From Sphingomonas phyllosphaerae (GTDB lineage: Bacteria > Pseudomonadota > Alphaproteobacteria > Sphingomonadales > Sphingomonadaceae), in the NCBI RefSeq assembly GCF_029623345.1, contig NZ_JAPYKH010000013.1:56266-120265 (forward strand): 64,000 nucleotides of DNA. Reading direction: 5' to 3'. This document shows, in pieces, positions 18,255-27,500 of this stretch. The notes under the pieces are model-generated. The model saw nothing but the letters and a program-made list of their open reading frames with translations, did not search any database and was not told where the DNA came from. A program made the position numbers and the translations under genes. The stretch's first letter is position 1. Each line of letters opens with the position of its first letter.

Positions 18255-18638
18255 TCAGGCGTGGCAGGAGAGCGCGCCCTTGCCGGGGCGGGTGAGGGTG
18301 ATCTCGGTCGGCGTGCCGGTCATCTTCCAGCCGCCGTCGGCGCTGAGCGGCGCCTCGCCGCCCTCGCCCTTGAGCATCGTCGGCGTGCCGTTCTTCTCGG
18401 TGCGCACCACCGCCTGCTTGTCGCCGGTGAAGAAGGTTACATAGACGAGGCTGCCGTCCTTGCAGCGCATCGTCTTGTCAGCCTTGATCGCAGGCGGCAG
18501 CTCGACGGGCGCGGCGTTGGCCAGCTGCGACGCCATCGGATCGGGGTTGGAGTCGAGGACCTGCTTGGACGGCTCTGAATTGCATGCTGCGAGCGCGAAC
18601 AAGGAGGCGGCGAGGGGGAGGAAAGCAAGCTTCTGCAT
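18255..18638 (-). CDS. Small lipoprotein, unknown function
   Basis: 127 residues. A lipoprotein signal peptide (LPLAASLFALAAC) with lipidated Cys near residue 18 is followed by a ~100-residue domain containing KTMRCKDGSLVYVTFFTGDKQ and GGWKMTGTPTEITL. The layout resembles small periplasmic lipoproteins with MliC-like features (colour-less C-K-D-G and a Gly-rich end), but I would not assign MliC. ATG 18638 is chosen because the signal peptide begins there; no good ribosome-binding site is visible. Confidence 0.7.
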   Translation of the reverse strand: MQKLAFLPLAASLFALAACNSEPSKQVLDSNPDPMASQLANAAPVELPPAIKADKTMRCKDGSLVYVTFFTGDKQAVVRTEKNGTPTMLKGEGGEAPLSADGGWKMTGTPTEITLTRPGKGALSCHA

Positions 18639-18723
18639 AGGGGGGCACGCTTCGCGCATGCGGAAAAGGTCGTCAACCCTGTCACACCGGTGTCATTGTG
18701 TCGTCGACCCATTTCGGTAGGGC

Positions 18724-20019
18724 CTATTCGTGGAATTCGGACAATTCGGGGATGCGCCCGAACGCGATCTTCGATCCCACCCGGTCGAGCCGCCCGCCGT
18801 TCAGCGGGCCGACCGACACGGCGTTGCGCCCGAACCGCTCGTTGATCCGATCCATCGCGCGGCTCAGCGCAAGCGTGCGCGTCTCGCGCGCGAGCGGGTC
18901 ATCGGGGTCGAGCGCCGCGAACAAAGAGCCCTGCTCGCCTGCGACCGGCTCGATCTCGGCGAGCGTCACCCCGATCATGCGGCAGCCGCTGCGATGCGCC
19001 GCGCCCGCCGCGTGCAGCCGCGGGAAGAGCGCGTCGAGCCGCGCCAGCACGACGAAACTGTCCTGCGTCGCGGGCAGCTTGACGCTGGCGCGCCACTTGC
19101 TCTTGTCGTCCTCGAAGCGCGCGTGGAGCACCAGCAGCCGCGCGCGATAGCCCTTGCGGCGGAGCCGGCTGGCGGCCTTGAGCGCGAGCCGGCGCGCGGT
19201 CAGCCGCACCGCCTCATAGCCGCGGTGGCGCGGCGACAGCACGTGGCTGTGCCCGATCGTCCGGCTCTGCGTCGGCTTCTCGGGCAGGTCGACGCCGTGG
19301 AGCAGGTACCACAGCCGGTCGCCGTCGCTGCCGCCCCACGCGTGGCCGGCGTCGCGCGGGCGGCGCGCGAGCAGCTGGCGGATGTCGTTGACGCCGTCGC
19401 GGGCCAGCCGCCGCTCCATGTTGGGGCCGATACCTGAGATGTCCCGCAGCTTGAGCGGGTACAGCGCGTCAGGCAGCGCTTCCGCCTCGAACACCACCAG
19501 CCCGTCGGGTTTCTGTAGGTCGGAGGCGAGCTTGGCGAGCAGCCGGTTGGGCGCGATCCCGATCGAGCAGGTGAGATAATCGCCGACTGCGTCGGCGAGC
19601 CCGCGCTTGATCCGGCCGGCCAACGCCATCGCGGCGTCGCGGCCGTTCTCATTGTCGAGCAGCCGGCATGCCACCTCGTCGATCGAACAGACCCGCGTCA
19701 CCGGCACGTGACGCTCCACCTCGGCGACGATGCGATGGTGGTAGGCGACGTACAATTCGTGCCGCGCCGGCGTGACGACCAGGTCGCGGCACTTGCGCTT
19801 GGCCTCCCACACCGGCGTGCCGGTCGAGATGCCGTACAGCTTGGCCTCGCGCGACGCCGCGATCGCCACCGTGGTGTCGCTGCCGACCGGCGCGACGATC
19901 ACCGGCCGTCCGCGCAGCGCGGGCTGCACCTGCTGCTCGACGCTGGCGAAATAGCTGTTCAGGTCGAGGAACAGCCAGCGCAGCGGGCGCGGCGGCAGGG
20001 TGAGATCGACGCTGGGCAC
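18724..20019 (-). CDS. Y-family DNA polymerase (DinB/UmuC/ImuB-like), LexA-regulated
   Basis: 431 residues. Catalytic acidic residues are present in FLDLNSYFASVEQQ and CSIDEVACRL. The helix-hairpin-helix region ISGIGPNMERRL and the little-finger domain (LTARRLALKAASRLRRKGY) follow. Known members do translesion synthesis. The Leu-Asn in place of the usual Val-Asp before the steric gate and the shortened C-terminus separate it from textbook DinB. Start GTG 20019. A GTTC-N7-GTTC LexA box lies 22-36 bases upstream, so SOS control is likely. No imuA or dnaE2 is adjacent. Confidence 0.88.
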   Translation of the reverse strand: MPSVDLTLPPRPLRWLFLDLNSYFASVEQQVQPALRGRPVIVAPVGSDTTVAIAASREAKLYGISTGTPVWEAKRKCRDLVVTPARHELYVAYHHRIVAEVERHVPVTRVCSIDEVACRLLDNENGRDAAMALAGRIKRGLADAVGDYLTCSIGIAPNRLLAKLASDLQKPDGLVVFEAEALPDALYPLKLRDISGIGPNMERRLARDGVNDIRQLLARRPRDAGHAWGGSDGDRLWYLLHGVDLPEKPTQSRTIGHSHVLSPRHRGYEAVRLTARRLALKAASRLRRKGYRARLLVLHARFEDDKSKWRASVKLPATQDSFVVLARLDALFPRLHAAGAAHRSGCRMIGVTLAEIEPVAGEQGSLFAALDPDDPLARETRTLALSRAMDRINERFGRNAVSVGPLNGGRLDRVGSKIAFGRIPELSEFHE

Positions 20020-20040
20020 CGGCGGGCGACTCGCAAGTGG

Positions 20041-20055
20041 GAACAGATCAGGAAC
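20041..20055 (-). promoter_or_regulatory. LexA (SOS) box
   Basis: GAAC-AGATCAG-GAAC on the plus strand, i.e. GTTC-N7-GTTC reading toward the Y-family polymerase, an exact match to the alphaproteobacterial LexA consensus. It lies 22 bases before the GTG start, where it would cover the promoter. Confidence 0.8.
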
Positions 20056-20222
20056 ATGGCAGGTTCGCTGCGCTTTGGCGAGTCGTCCACCGTAGCGTCG
20101 CGCCCGCTTGGCGCGATCTGGCGATCGAGCGATGGCGCGCGCGGCCGGGCGCGCTAAACTGGCGCCGCTGCCCTGCGCGCCGGATCGGACCGGCGAGCGT
20201 CGGAGGCAGGGGAAGCTCGCCC

Positions 20223-21230
20223 GTGGGACGGTATCTCTCGCTGACCGCCGTGTTTCTCGGCGCCGCCGCCGCGATGGCGTCCATCGCTCAGGCGCGCGCC
20301 CCCGCCGATCCGCCGCGGCCGACGCCTTTGCCGAAGAACGAGCGCGTGGGCGCCTGGCAGCCGAGCGACGGTGGCGTGCAGATCCCGCTCTGGCCCGCCA
20401 ACGTGCCGCTCGCCAAGCCCGACAGCGGCGATCGCCCGGAGGGTACCGGCAACGGCACGGGGCGGGTCGGCGGGCGGCGCTGGCACTGGGCCAGCTATGT
20501 CACGCGGCCGACGATGACACTGTATCGGCCGAAAGGCGGCAACAGCGGCGCGGCGCTGCTGGTGCTGCCCGGCGGTGGCTTCGAGGTCGTCGCGATGGAC
20601 CTGGAGGGTACCGAGATCTGCGCCTGGGCGGTGCGCCACGGCATGACCTGCGCGGTGCTCAAATATCGAGTCCCGCAGGTCTGGCCGCGCGTCAACGGAC
20701 AGCAGCGCCGTCCCGACCTGCTGCTCGGGCTTGAGGACGCGCAGCGCGCGCTCGGCATCCTGCGCCAGCGCGCCGCAGGCTATGGCATCGATCCGCACCG
20801 GGTCGGCGTGATCGGCTTCTCCGCCGGCGCCTATCTCGCCGCCAACATGAGCAACACCGAGGCGCGCACCTATGCGCCGACCGACGCCGCCGACCGCGTG
20901 TCGCCGCGGCCCGATTTTGCCGTGATCGCCTACACCGCGCGGATGCTCGACAACACCAGGGGCCGGAACAATCTCGAGCTCCGGCCATGGGTCACGATCA
21001 GCCCCCAGGCACCCCCGACGCTGATCCTCCATGCCATGGACGATCCGACCGACAATATCCGGCAGCCACTGGCCTATGCGCTCGCGCTCAACGACGCGGG
21101 CGTGCCGGTCGACCTGCGCGTCTACGCCAGGGGAGGACACGCCTTCGGCATGCGCGCGACCGCCGCGCCCGTGACGACGCAATGGCCCGGGCAGGTGCTG
21201 CAATGGCTGCACGATCGCGGCATGCTATGA
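20223..21230 (+). CDS. Alpha/beta hydrolase (esterase-like, exported)
   Basis: 335 residues. A signal-peptide-like N-terminus ([22 protein letters not shown]) precedes an alpha/beta-hydrolase domain: oxyanion segment [16 protein letters not shown], nucleophile elbow GFSAGAYL (Ser), Asp in LHAMDDPTD and His in ARGGHAFGM. This resembles acetylxylan-esterase/BD-FAE-like enzymes, but substrate is unknown. GTG 20223 is chosen because GGGGAA precedes it and the upstream residues are Arg-rich noise. Divergent from the polymerase. Confidence 0.85.
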   Translation: MGRYLSLTAVFLGAAAAMASIAQARAPADPPRPTPLPKNERVGAWQPSDGGVQIPLWPANVPLAKPDSGDRPEGTGNGTGRVGGRRWHWASYVTRPTMTLYRPKGGNSGAALLVLPGGGFEVVAMDLEGTEICAWAVRHGMTCAVLKYRVPQVWPRVNGQQRRPDLLLGLEDAQRALGILRQRAAGYGIDPHRVGVIGFSAGAYLAANMSNTEARTYAPTDAADRVSPRPDFAVIAYTARMLDNTRGRNNLELRPWVTISPQAPPTLILHAMDDPTDNIRQPLAYALALNDAGVPVDLRVYARGGHAFGMRATAAPVTTQWPGQVLQWLHDRGML

Positions 21231-21261
21231 TCCGGCCGCCGCCCCGACCGGAGACCCGCCC

Positions 21262-21588
21262 GTGACACCGCGCACCTTCGCCGATTTCTGGCTCTATTAC
21301 CTTCGCGAGCACGCGCGCCCCGCCACCCGCGCGCTTCATTATGCCGGCACCGCGCTCAGCTTCGCCGCCGTCGCGCCGGCGCTGGCGTTCGGCGGCTGGT
21401 TCTGGGCCGCCGTCCCGGTGGCGGGCTATGCCTTCGCCTGGAGCGCGCATCTCGCGGTGGAGCGCAACCGGCCGGCGACCTTCCGCCATCCGCTGTGGTC
21501 GCTGCTCGCCGATTATCGCATGTTCTTCCTGTGGCTCGTCGGGCGCCTCGCGCCGCACCTCGCCAAGGCCGGGGTGGCGCCGCGATAG
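21262..21588 (+). CDS. DUF962 (Mpo1-like) membrane protein
   Basis: 108 residues. [22 protein letters not shown] and [27 protein letters not shown] are the His-containing signatures of the DUF962/Mpo1 family, whose yeast member is a dioxygenase in long-chain 2-hydroxy fatty acid breakdown (phytosphingosine pathway). Two hydrophobic segments lie between them. GTG start at 21262. A sphingolipid link in a sphingomonad is attractive but only inferred. Confidence 0.85.
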   Translation: MTPRTFADFWLYYLREHARPATRALHYAGTALSFAAVAPALAFGGWFWAAVPVAGYAFAWSAHLAVERNRPATFRHPLWSLLADYRMFFLWLVGRLAPHLAKAGVAPR

Positions 21589-21634
21589 ATCTGCTCGCTT
21601 GCGCATTGCTCTCGGGCTCCGCATCTAGCGCGGC

Positions 21635-22624
21635 ATGCATACCACAAGCGACACGCTGGCGCTGATCGGCAACACGCCGCTCGTGCGGCTCAAGGGGCCG
21701 AGCGAGGCGACCGGCTGCGACATCTTCGGCAAGTGCGAGTTCACCAACCCGGGCGCGAGCGTCAAGGACCGCGCCGCCTTGTTCATCGTCGAGGACGCCG
21801 AGGCGCGCGGGCAGCTCCAACCCGGCGGCACGATCGTCGAGGGCACCGCGGGCAACACCGGAATCGGGCTGGCGCTGGTCGCCAACGCCAAGGGCTATCG
21901 CACGATCATCGTGATGCCCGACACCCAGTCCAAGGAGAAGATGGACACGCTGCGCGCGCTCGGCGCCGAGCTGGTGACCGTCCCCGCCGCGGCCTATTCG
22001 AGCCAATATCATTTCGTCCACACCTCGCGCCGCATCGCCGAGGAGACGCCCGGCGCGATCTGGGCCAACCAATTCGACAATATCGCCAACCGCCGCGCGC
22101 ATATCGCCGGCACCGCGGAGGAGATCTGGGCGCAGATGGAGGGCCGGATCGACGGCTTCACCTGCGCGGTCGGCACCGGCGGCACCTTCGCCGGGGTGGG
22201 CCTGGGGCTTAAGGCCAAGGACGAGCGCGTCTGCATCGCGCTGAGCGACCCGCATGGCGCCGCGCTCTACGATTATTATGCCTGCGGCGAGCTGCGCTCC
22301 GAAGGCTCGTCGGTCGCCGAGGGGATCGGGCAGGGACGCATCACCGCCAATCTCGAGGGCGCGCCGGTGGACGCGCAGTTCCGCATCGCCGACCAGGAGG
22401 GCTTCGACTGGACCGAGCGGCTGCTGGCGGAGGAGGGGCTGTGCCTCGGCCTGTCGTCGGGGATCAACGTCGCCGGCGCAGTGCGCCTGGGGCGGCAGCT
22501 CGGGCCGGGCAAGCGGATCGCGACGATCCTGTGCGACACCGGCTTCCGCTATCTCTCGACGCTCTATGACCCGGCATGGCTGGCGTCGAAGGGGCTGGTA
22601 CGGCAGCGCCGTGACGGGGCGTGA
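21635..22624 (+). CDS. cysK: Cysteine synthase A family protein
   Basis: 329 residues, fold-type II PLP enzyme. PLP Lys in NPGASVKDRAA, substrate loop VEGTAGNTGIGLA, and phosphate-binding VGTGGTFAGVG are intact. It condenses O-acetylserine with sulfide. The C-terminal segment GFRYLSTLYDPAWL fits the cysteine synthase group used by alphaproteobacteria rather than cystathionine beta-synthase, as no CBS domains follow. It stands alone, with no cys genes nearby. Confidence 0.88.
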   Translation: MHTTSDTLALIGNTPLVRLKGPSEATGCDIFGKCEFTNPGASVKDRAALFIVEDAEARGQLQPGGTIVEGTAGNTGIGLALVANAKGYRTIIVMPDTQSKEKMDTLRALGAELVTVPAAAYSSQYHFVHTSRRIAEETPGAIWANQFDNIANRRAHIAGTAEEIWAQMEGRIDGFTCAVGTGGTFAGVGLGLKAKDERVCIALSDPHGAALYDYYACGELRSEGSSVAEGIGQGRITANLEGAPVDAQFRIADQEGFDWTERLLAEEGLCLGLSSGINVAGAVRLGRQLGPGKRIATILCDTGFRYLSTLYDPAWLASKGLVRQRRDGA

Positions 22625-22664
22625 TCGACAGCGCCGCGACGATCGGTTAACGTCGCACGACGAG

Positions 22665-22985
22665 ATGAAGGGTTTGCAGCGAAAGAAGGTGGCGGTCGAG
22701 CGCCAGCAGTCCGAACAGGCGCGGCAGCGCGTGCGGGTCGGCATGGTCGGGCTTGCGATAGTGGTGCTGCTGATCGGCGTGGCCAGCGCGATCTTCTCGA
22801 CCGTCGATCGCGAGCGCCCGGTCGCGGTCGCCGGCGCGGCGCAGCCCGCCGTCGTGGTCAACATGAGCGTGCCGGGTCCGATCCCCACCGTCACGCCGAC
22901 CAACGAGCCGCTCGCCGAATTGGGTGTGACCCCCAGCGCCGCCAACACCCCGCCGGCCGAGAAGCCCGCGCCGCACGTGCAGTGA
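22665..22985 (+). CDS. Small single-span membrane protein, unknown function
   Basis: 106 residues: a basic, Gln/Arg-rich N-terminus (KGLQRKKVAVERQQSEQARQ), one transmembrane helix (VGMVGLAIVVLLIGVASAIF) and a Pro-rich periplasmic tail. ATG 22665 fits; the preceding GACGAG is a weak ribosome-binding site. No family recognised. It lies between cysK and the dcw cluster. Confidence 0.65.
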   Translation: MKGLQRKKVAVERQQSEQARQRVRVGMVGLAIVVLLIGVASAIFSTVDRERPVAVAGAAQPAVVVNMSVPGPIPTVTPTNEPLAELGVTPSAANTPPAEKPAPHVQ

Positions 22986-23086
22986 CGATCGGCGCGCCCG
23001 GACGGGGGCGTGTAGCAGGGGAGCGTGGTGGTGCGTCCCGGCGGCTACCGTCAGCGGGGTGGAAGCCCGCTGCCTCAAGGTCAGGT

Positions 23087-23209
23087 CGTCATGGCGGGCT
23101 TGACCCGGCCTCCATGGTGCAGCGATCGTCGCGTTGGCCGAACGACGGATCCCCGCTCAGACCTGTCCCGAGCGACGCCGCAGGCGGCGTCGAAGCCGCC
23201 GGGATGACG
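23087..23209. repeat. Interspersed palindromic repeat (CGTCAT...ATGACG ends)
   Basis: Ends CGTCAT (23087-23092) and ATGACG (23204-23209) with a further hairpin GACGCCG / CGGCGTC inside (23174-23191). It resembles the dispersed GTCATCCCGG-type palindromes of sphingomonads, seen in compact form at 62932-62959. It lies in the 665-bp gap 22986-23650 before mraZ, which otherwise holds no convincing gene. Confidence 0.5.
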
Positions 23210-23477
23210 ATGGTAGCGGAGGCGGCATCTTCGTCACGGCACGGACGGCCTCCGCTCGGTTGGCGGAACCATCCGTTGGCCGGCGCGCGCGAGCCGATGC
23301 GCTTCACAGCGGCTCCCGTTCCCACCTGCGAGCCTCTGCCCTCGCGCCGTCCCCGATGCTCCCGGGGAAAGGCGGGGAAACCGTGCCAACCAGCCTTCTC
23401 GACGCCGAGTCTCACCCTTGCCAGCGCTCGCTCACGCCCGCCACCGCCGGCGTAGCGCACGGATCAGCCTAGAAAAT

Positions 23478-23530
23478 CCCGCCTTTCCCCGGCTGTCCCC
23501 GAATTTCCCTTCTCATCCCCAGGTAACCCT
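23478..23530 (-). promoter_or_regulatory. Candidate MraZ-box array (six C/G tracts, ~10-bp period)
   Basis: CCC cores occur at 23478, 23488, 23498, 23507, 23517 and 23527, i.e. about one per helical turn, separated by A/T-containing spacers in a GC-rich background. On the minus strand they read GGG(G/A). E. coli MraZ binds direct TGGGN repeats with 5-nt spacers upstream of mraZ, and this array sits ~120 bases before the mraZ start. Confidence 0.5.
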
Positions 23531-23650
23531 GATACGTGTCGATCACGACATTGGGGGCAGGACCACTGTTGTTTGCTGACAGCAACGTCGGCGGGCGGTC
23601 ATGGCCGTTCGCCGGAACAGGAGGTCGTGCGCTCCGGGTGTGAGGTGGGC

Positions 23651-24151
23651 GTGGTCGACAGGGTGGACTATCAGGGAAAGGGGCTCGGTCTTGTCGACGA
23701 CAAGGGCCGGGTCGCGATTCCCAACACCCTTCGCGCGATGCTCGCCAAGAACGCTCCGCGCGACGACGGCAAGGACGGCGGCACCGTCATCATCGCGCCG
23801 CACCCCGAGCACCGCTGCCTGATCGCCTACGATCCCGGCTTCGTGCCGTTCTGGAAGTCGAAGCTGGAGGCGCTCGACGCGGCGCAGTTCGAGCGCACCG
23901 GCAAGGTCGATTACAACATCCTCGATCGCGCCGGCGGTGCCGAGCCGCTGCCCTTCGACGGCTCGGGCCGCTTCATCATGCCCGCGTTCGAGCGCCGCTA
24001 CGCGCGGATCGCGGGCGCGGCGGTGTTCCTGGGCGCGTTCAACTGGATCACGATCTGGGCCCCGAACATCCTGCTCGAAACTCCCGACATTGATCCGTTC
24101 CTCAAGGAATATGTCGAGTTCACCTGCGAGGAGAAGGGGATCGCGCTATGA
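23651..24151 (+). CDS. mraZ: Transcriptional regulator MraZ
   Basis: 166 residues with two SpoVT/AbrB-like halves: [22 protein letters not shown] and [21 protein letters not shown], both with the MraZ-type DxxGRxxIP-like core. It represses the dcw operon it heads in studied bacteria. GTG 23651 is chosen because GAGGTGGGC is directly upstream and the conserved N-terminus starts just after; open frame extends to 23573. Its stop overlaps rsmH (ATGA). Confidence 0.9.
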   Translation: MVDRVDYQGKGLGLVDDKGRVAIPNTLRAMLAKNAPRDDGKDGGTVIIAPHPEHRCLIAYDPGFVPFWKSKLEALDAAQFERTGKVDYNILDRAGGAEPLPFDGSGRFIMPAFERRYARIAGAAVFLGAFNWITIWAPNILLETPDIDPFLKEYVEFTCEEKGIAL

Positions 24152-25125
24152 TAAGCGAGACCGCCCCGACGACCGGCCTGCCCCCCGGTCCCGCTGCGCC
24201 GCACGTGCCCGTGCTGCTCGCGCCCGTGCTCGCCGCGCTCGCCCCCGCCCCCGGCGAGCGCCACGTCGACGCGACCTTCGGCGCGGGCGGCTACACGCGC
24301 GCCCTGCTCGCCGCGGGCGCCGAGGTGATCGCGTTCGACCGCGACCCCGATGCGGTCGCCACCGGCCGCGCGCTCGCGGCCGACGCGCCGCGGCTGACGA
24401 TGGTCGCCGCCACCTTCTCGGCGCTCGCCGAGGAGCTGGAGACGCGCGGCCTCGCCCCGGTCGACGGCGTGACGATGGACATCGGCGTCTCCTCGATGCA
24501 GCTCGACCGGCCCGAGCGCGGCTTCTCCTTCCAGGGCGATGGACCGCTCGACATGCGGATGAGCCAGGAAGGACCGTCCGCCGCCGATTTCCTCAACACC
24601 GCCGACGAGGATGCGATCGCCGACGTGCTCTATCGCTACGGCGAGGAACCCAAGTCGCGCCGGATCGCGCGCGCGGTGGTCGCGGCGCGCCCGCTGACCA
24701 CGACCGCGCAATTCGCCTCCGTTGTACGCCGCGCGCTCGGCCATCGCCCACACGACAAGAAGGATCCCGCGACGCGCGCCTTCCAGGCGGTGCGGATCCA
24801 CGTCAACGGCGAGCTCGACGAGCTGGAGCGCGGTCTCGCCGCGGCCGAGCGCGTGCTGCGCCCTGGCGGTCGGCTCGCGGTGGTCAGCTTCCACTCGCTC
24901 GAGGATCGCATCGTCAAGCGCTTCCTGCGCGATCGCGCGGGCGCGGCGCCGGGCGGCTCGCGCCATCTGCCGGCGGCGGCGCCGGCGCGCGCGGCGACCT
25001 TCGAGATGATTGGGCGCGCACAGCGCGCCGACGAGACCGAGCTGGCGGCGAACCCGCGCGCCCGCTCGGCGACACTACGCGCGGCACGGCGGACGGCGGC
25101 GGCGGCTTGGGTAAGGGAGGCGTGA
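24148..25125 (+). CDS. rsmH: 16S rRNA (cytosine(1402)-N(4))-methyltransferase RsmH
   Basis: 325 residues. [13 protein letters not shown], the SAM-binding [43 protein letters not shown], and the C-terminal [17 protein letters not shown] and [14 protein letters not shown] are diagnostic. Methylates C1402 in 16S rRNA. Overlaps mraZ by 4 bp; ftsL starts 3 bases after its stop. Confidence 0.97.
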   Translation: MISETAPTTGLPPGPAAPHVPVLLAPVLAALAPAPGERHVDATFGAGGYTRALLAAGAEVIAFDRDPDAVATGRALAADAPRLTMVAATFSALAEELETRGLAPVDGVTMDIGVSSMQLDRPERGFSFQGDGPLDMRMSQEGPSAADFLNTADEDAIADVLYRYGEEPKSRRIARAVVAARPLTTTAQFASVVRRALGHRPHDKKDPATRAFQAVRIHVNGELDELERGLAAAERVLRPGGRLAVVSFHSLEDRIVKRFLRDRAGAAPGGSRHLPAAAPARAATFEMIGRAQRADETELAANPRARSATLRAARRTAAAAWVREA

Positions 25126-25127
25126 GG

Positions 25128-25781
25128 ATGGCGGCGGTGTATCGGTTGAAGGGGCTGGGCTGGCTCACCAGCTGCGCGATGGTCGCGATCGGCTTCTATC
25201 TCGTCTCCTCGCAGGTGGCGGCCGAGCGCAAGCGCGTGGAGCAGCTCGACCGCAAGATCGTCGGTGCCGAGCGCGACATCCGCGCGCTGGAGACCGAGTT
25301 CGACGTGCGCGCCAACCTCGCCCAGCTCGAGCGCTGGAACGGCGACACGCTGGCGCTGACGGTACCGACCGCGGCGCAGTTCGTCCGCGACGAGGCAGCG
25401 CTCGCCTCGCTGTCGCCCAACCAGCCGGTGCCCGCGCCGCTGCCGGGCGCCGCCGCGCCGGTCCAGACCGCGCAGCTCATCGTCCCCGCCGCCGCGAACG
25501 CCGTCACCGCCTCTGCCGCTCCCGCTCCCGCCGTTCCCACCATCGTCCGGACCGCGGCCGCCGCGCCGGTCGCGACGGTGAAGGTCGCGGCGGCCAAGCC
25601 GGTTGCCGCTCCCCGCCTGACGCCGGCGGTGGTGGCGGCGGCCGCACCCGCACCCGCCCCCACCGGCGCCGGCGCCGCGCGCGCGGCCAAGGTGGCGATG
25701 CTCGATCGCGCCCTGCTGAGCGAGACCACCGTGGGCGACCTGCTCAGCCGCGCCCGCACCGAGCGCGGTCGCCTGCGGTGA
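25128..25781 (+). CDS. ftsL: Cell division protein FtsL (long Ala/Pro-tailed form)
   Basis: 217 residues. One N-terminal membrane helix (GWLTSCAMVAIGFYLVSSQV) is followed by a short coiled coil (VEQLDRKIVGAERDIRALETEF), the FtsL layout, then ~130 residues of Ala/Pro-rich sequence ending MLDRALLSETTVGDLLSRA. Identification rests mainly on position between rsmH and ftsI plus topology, since FtsL diverges fast. ATG 25128 follows GGGAGG; GTG 25122 is possible. Its stop overlaps the ftsI start. Confidence 0.8.
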   Translation: MAAVYRLKGLGWLTSCAMVAIGFYLVSSQVAAERKRVEQLDRKIVGAERDIRALETEFDVRANLAQLERWNGDTLALTVPTAAQFVRDEAALASLSPNQPVPAPLPGAAAPVQTAQLIVPAAANAVTASAAPAPAVPTIVRTAAAAPVATVKVAAAKPVAAPRLTPAVVAAAAPAPAPTGAGAARAAKVAMLDRALLSETTVGDLLSRARTERGRLR

Positions 25782-27490
25782 CGGCACTCGTCGCCCGTCC
25801 GGTCCGCGGCGCGCGCGCGGGCGACCAGCGCCAGCAGCTGCTCGCCACCCAGCACCTGCGACTGATGGTGCTGATGCTGCTGTTCGTGGCCGGCGTGCTG
25901 GTGGTGATCGGTCGGCTGACGCTGCTCGGCGTCGTCGCCGGCAGCGAGCGCGGCGCCAGCGTCGCGGCCGCGGCGCCGCGCGGCGACATCGTCGACCGAA
26001 ACGGCGCCCCGCTGGCGCGCACGATCGACGCCTGGACGATCGGCGTCCATCCCAAGAAGCTGATCGGCGATCCGTCAGAGGTCGCGCGCAAGCTCGCCGA
26101 GCTGATGCCCGAGAAGGGCGACCAGTCGTGGTTCTACGCGCAGATCACCAAGCCGGTGAGCTTCACTTACCTCCAGCGCCGCGCCAGCCCCGCGCTGGTC
26201 GAGGCGGTGAACGCGATCGGCGAGCCCGGCATCGTGTTCGAGCGCGAGACGCAGCGGCTCTACCCGCAGAGCACGCTCGCCGCGCATGCGCTCGGCTTCA
26301 TCAGCGGCGGCCACGGCATGAGCGGGATCGAGCGTGCGCTCGACGAGCGCCTCACCAACCCGGCCACGATCGGCCAGCCGGTCGCGCTGTCGCTCGACAC
26401 CCGCGTCCAGGCCGCGCTGGAGAGCGAGCTGGGCCGCGCGATGACCACCTTCTCGGCGCGCGGCGGCGGCGGCATCGTGCTCGACGTCCACACCGGCGAG
26501 GTGCTGGCGATGGTCTCGCTGCCGACCTTCAATCCCAATCGCGTCGGCATGTCGGGCACCGACCAGCTGCGTAACCTGACGACGCAGAGCGTGTTCGAGC
26601 TCGGCTCGACCTTCAAGCCGATCACCATGGCGACCGCGATCGACACCGGCGTGGTCACCTCGATGGAGGCGCGCTTCGACGCCACTCATCCGCTCCAGGT
26701 CGGCCGTTACACGATCCACGACGAGCGCGGCGACCCGAAGCGCTGGCTCAACATGGCGGAGACGTTGATCTACTCGTCGAACGTCGCCACCGCGCGCGTT
26801 GCCGACGAGATCGGCCAGCAGCGGATGGAGACGATGTTCCGCAAGCTGGGATTCGACACCCGGCCGGACATCGAGATCCGCGAAAAGGGCCGGCCGCTGT
26901 GGCCGCGCTATTGGGCGCGCACGACGACGATGACGACCGCCTTCGGCCACGGCATCGCGGTGACCCCGCTCCACCTCGCCAACGCTTACGCGGCGCTGGT
27001 GAATGGCGGCACCTGGCGCCCCGCGACGCTGCTCAAGCTGCAGCCCGGCCACGCACCGGTCGGCCGCCGCGTGATCAGCGAGGCGACCAGCGCGCGCATG
27101 CGCCAGATGCTTCGGTTGGTGGTGATGCGCGGCACCGGGCGCAAGGGCGACGCGCCGGGTTATCGCGTCGGCGGCAAGACCGGTACCGCCGAGGCGGCGG
27201 TGGCGGGCGGCTATGATCGGTCGCGCAACGTTGCCACCTTCGTCGCGGCCTTTCCGATGGACGAGCCCCGCTGCGTCGTGCTGGCGATGCTCGACTCGCC
27301 GCAGGGGACCAAGGAGACGGGCGGGTGGAAGACCGCGGCGTGGAACGCCGCTCCCGTGGTGGGGCGCACGATCGCGCGCGTCGGCTCGCTGCTCGGCGTG
27401 GTGCCCGACGACCATCGCGACGTGGACGTCTCGGACATCCTGCCGACATTGTGGCAGGGCGACGACGCGCCCAAGAGCGGCGGGCAGTGA
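25778..27490 (+). CDS. ftsI: Peptidoglycan D,D-transpeptidase FtsI (PBP3)
   Basis: 570 residues. A membrane anchor (LMVLMLLFVAGVLVVIGRL) is followed by the N-terminal PBP domain starting RGDIVDRNGAPLAR and the transpeptidase domain with all three active-site motifs: SxxK in GSTFKP, SxN in YSSNVATA, and KTG in GGKTGTAE. Septal cross-linking enzyme. GTG start overlaps ftsL. Ten bases separate it from murE. Confidence 0.96.
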   Translation: MTALVARPVRGARAGDQRQQLLATQHLRLMVLMLLFVAGVLVVIGRLTLLGVVAGSERGASVAAAAPRGDIVDRNGAPLARTIDAWTIGVHPKKLIGDPSEVARKLAELMPEKGDQSWFYAQITKPVSFTYLQRRASPALVEAVNAIGEPGIVFERETQRLYPQSTLAAHALGFISGGHGMSGIERALDERLTNPATIGQPVALSLDTRVQAALESELGRAMTTFSARGGGGIVLDVHTGEVLAMVSLPTFNPNRVGMSGTDQLRNLTTQSVFELGSTFKPITMATAIDTGVVTSMEARFDATHPLQVGRYTIHDERGDPKRWLNMAETLIYSSNVATARVADEIGQQRMETMFRKLGFDTRPDIEIREKGRPLWPRYWARTTTMTTAFGHGIAVTPLHLANAYAALVNGGTWRPATLLKLQPGHAPVGRRVISEATSARMRQMLRLVVMRGTGRKGDAPGYRVGGKTGTAEAAVAGGYDRSRNVATFVAAFPMDEPRCVVLAMLDSPQGTKETGGWKTAAWNAAPVVGRTIARVGSLLGVVPDDHRDVDVSDILPTLWQGDDAPKSGGQ

Positions 27491-27500
27491 GGCGCGCGCG

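Noticed and set aside
23937..25127. Upstream extension of the ftsL frame across rsmH
   Set aside because: Product is Arg/Pro-rich and overlaps the whole of rsmH; ftsL begins at 25128 where a ribosome-binding site and membrane helix occur.
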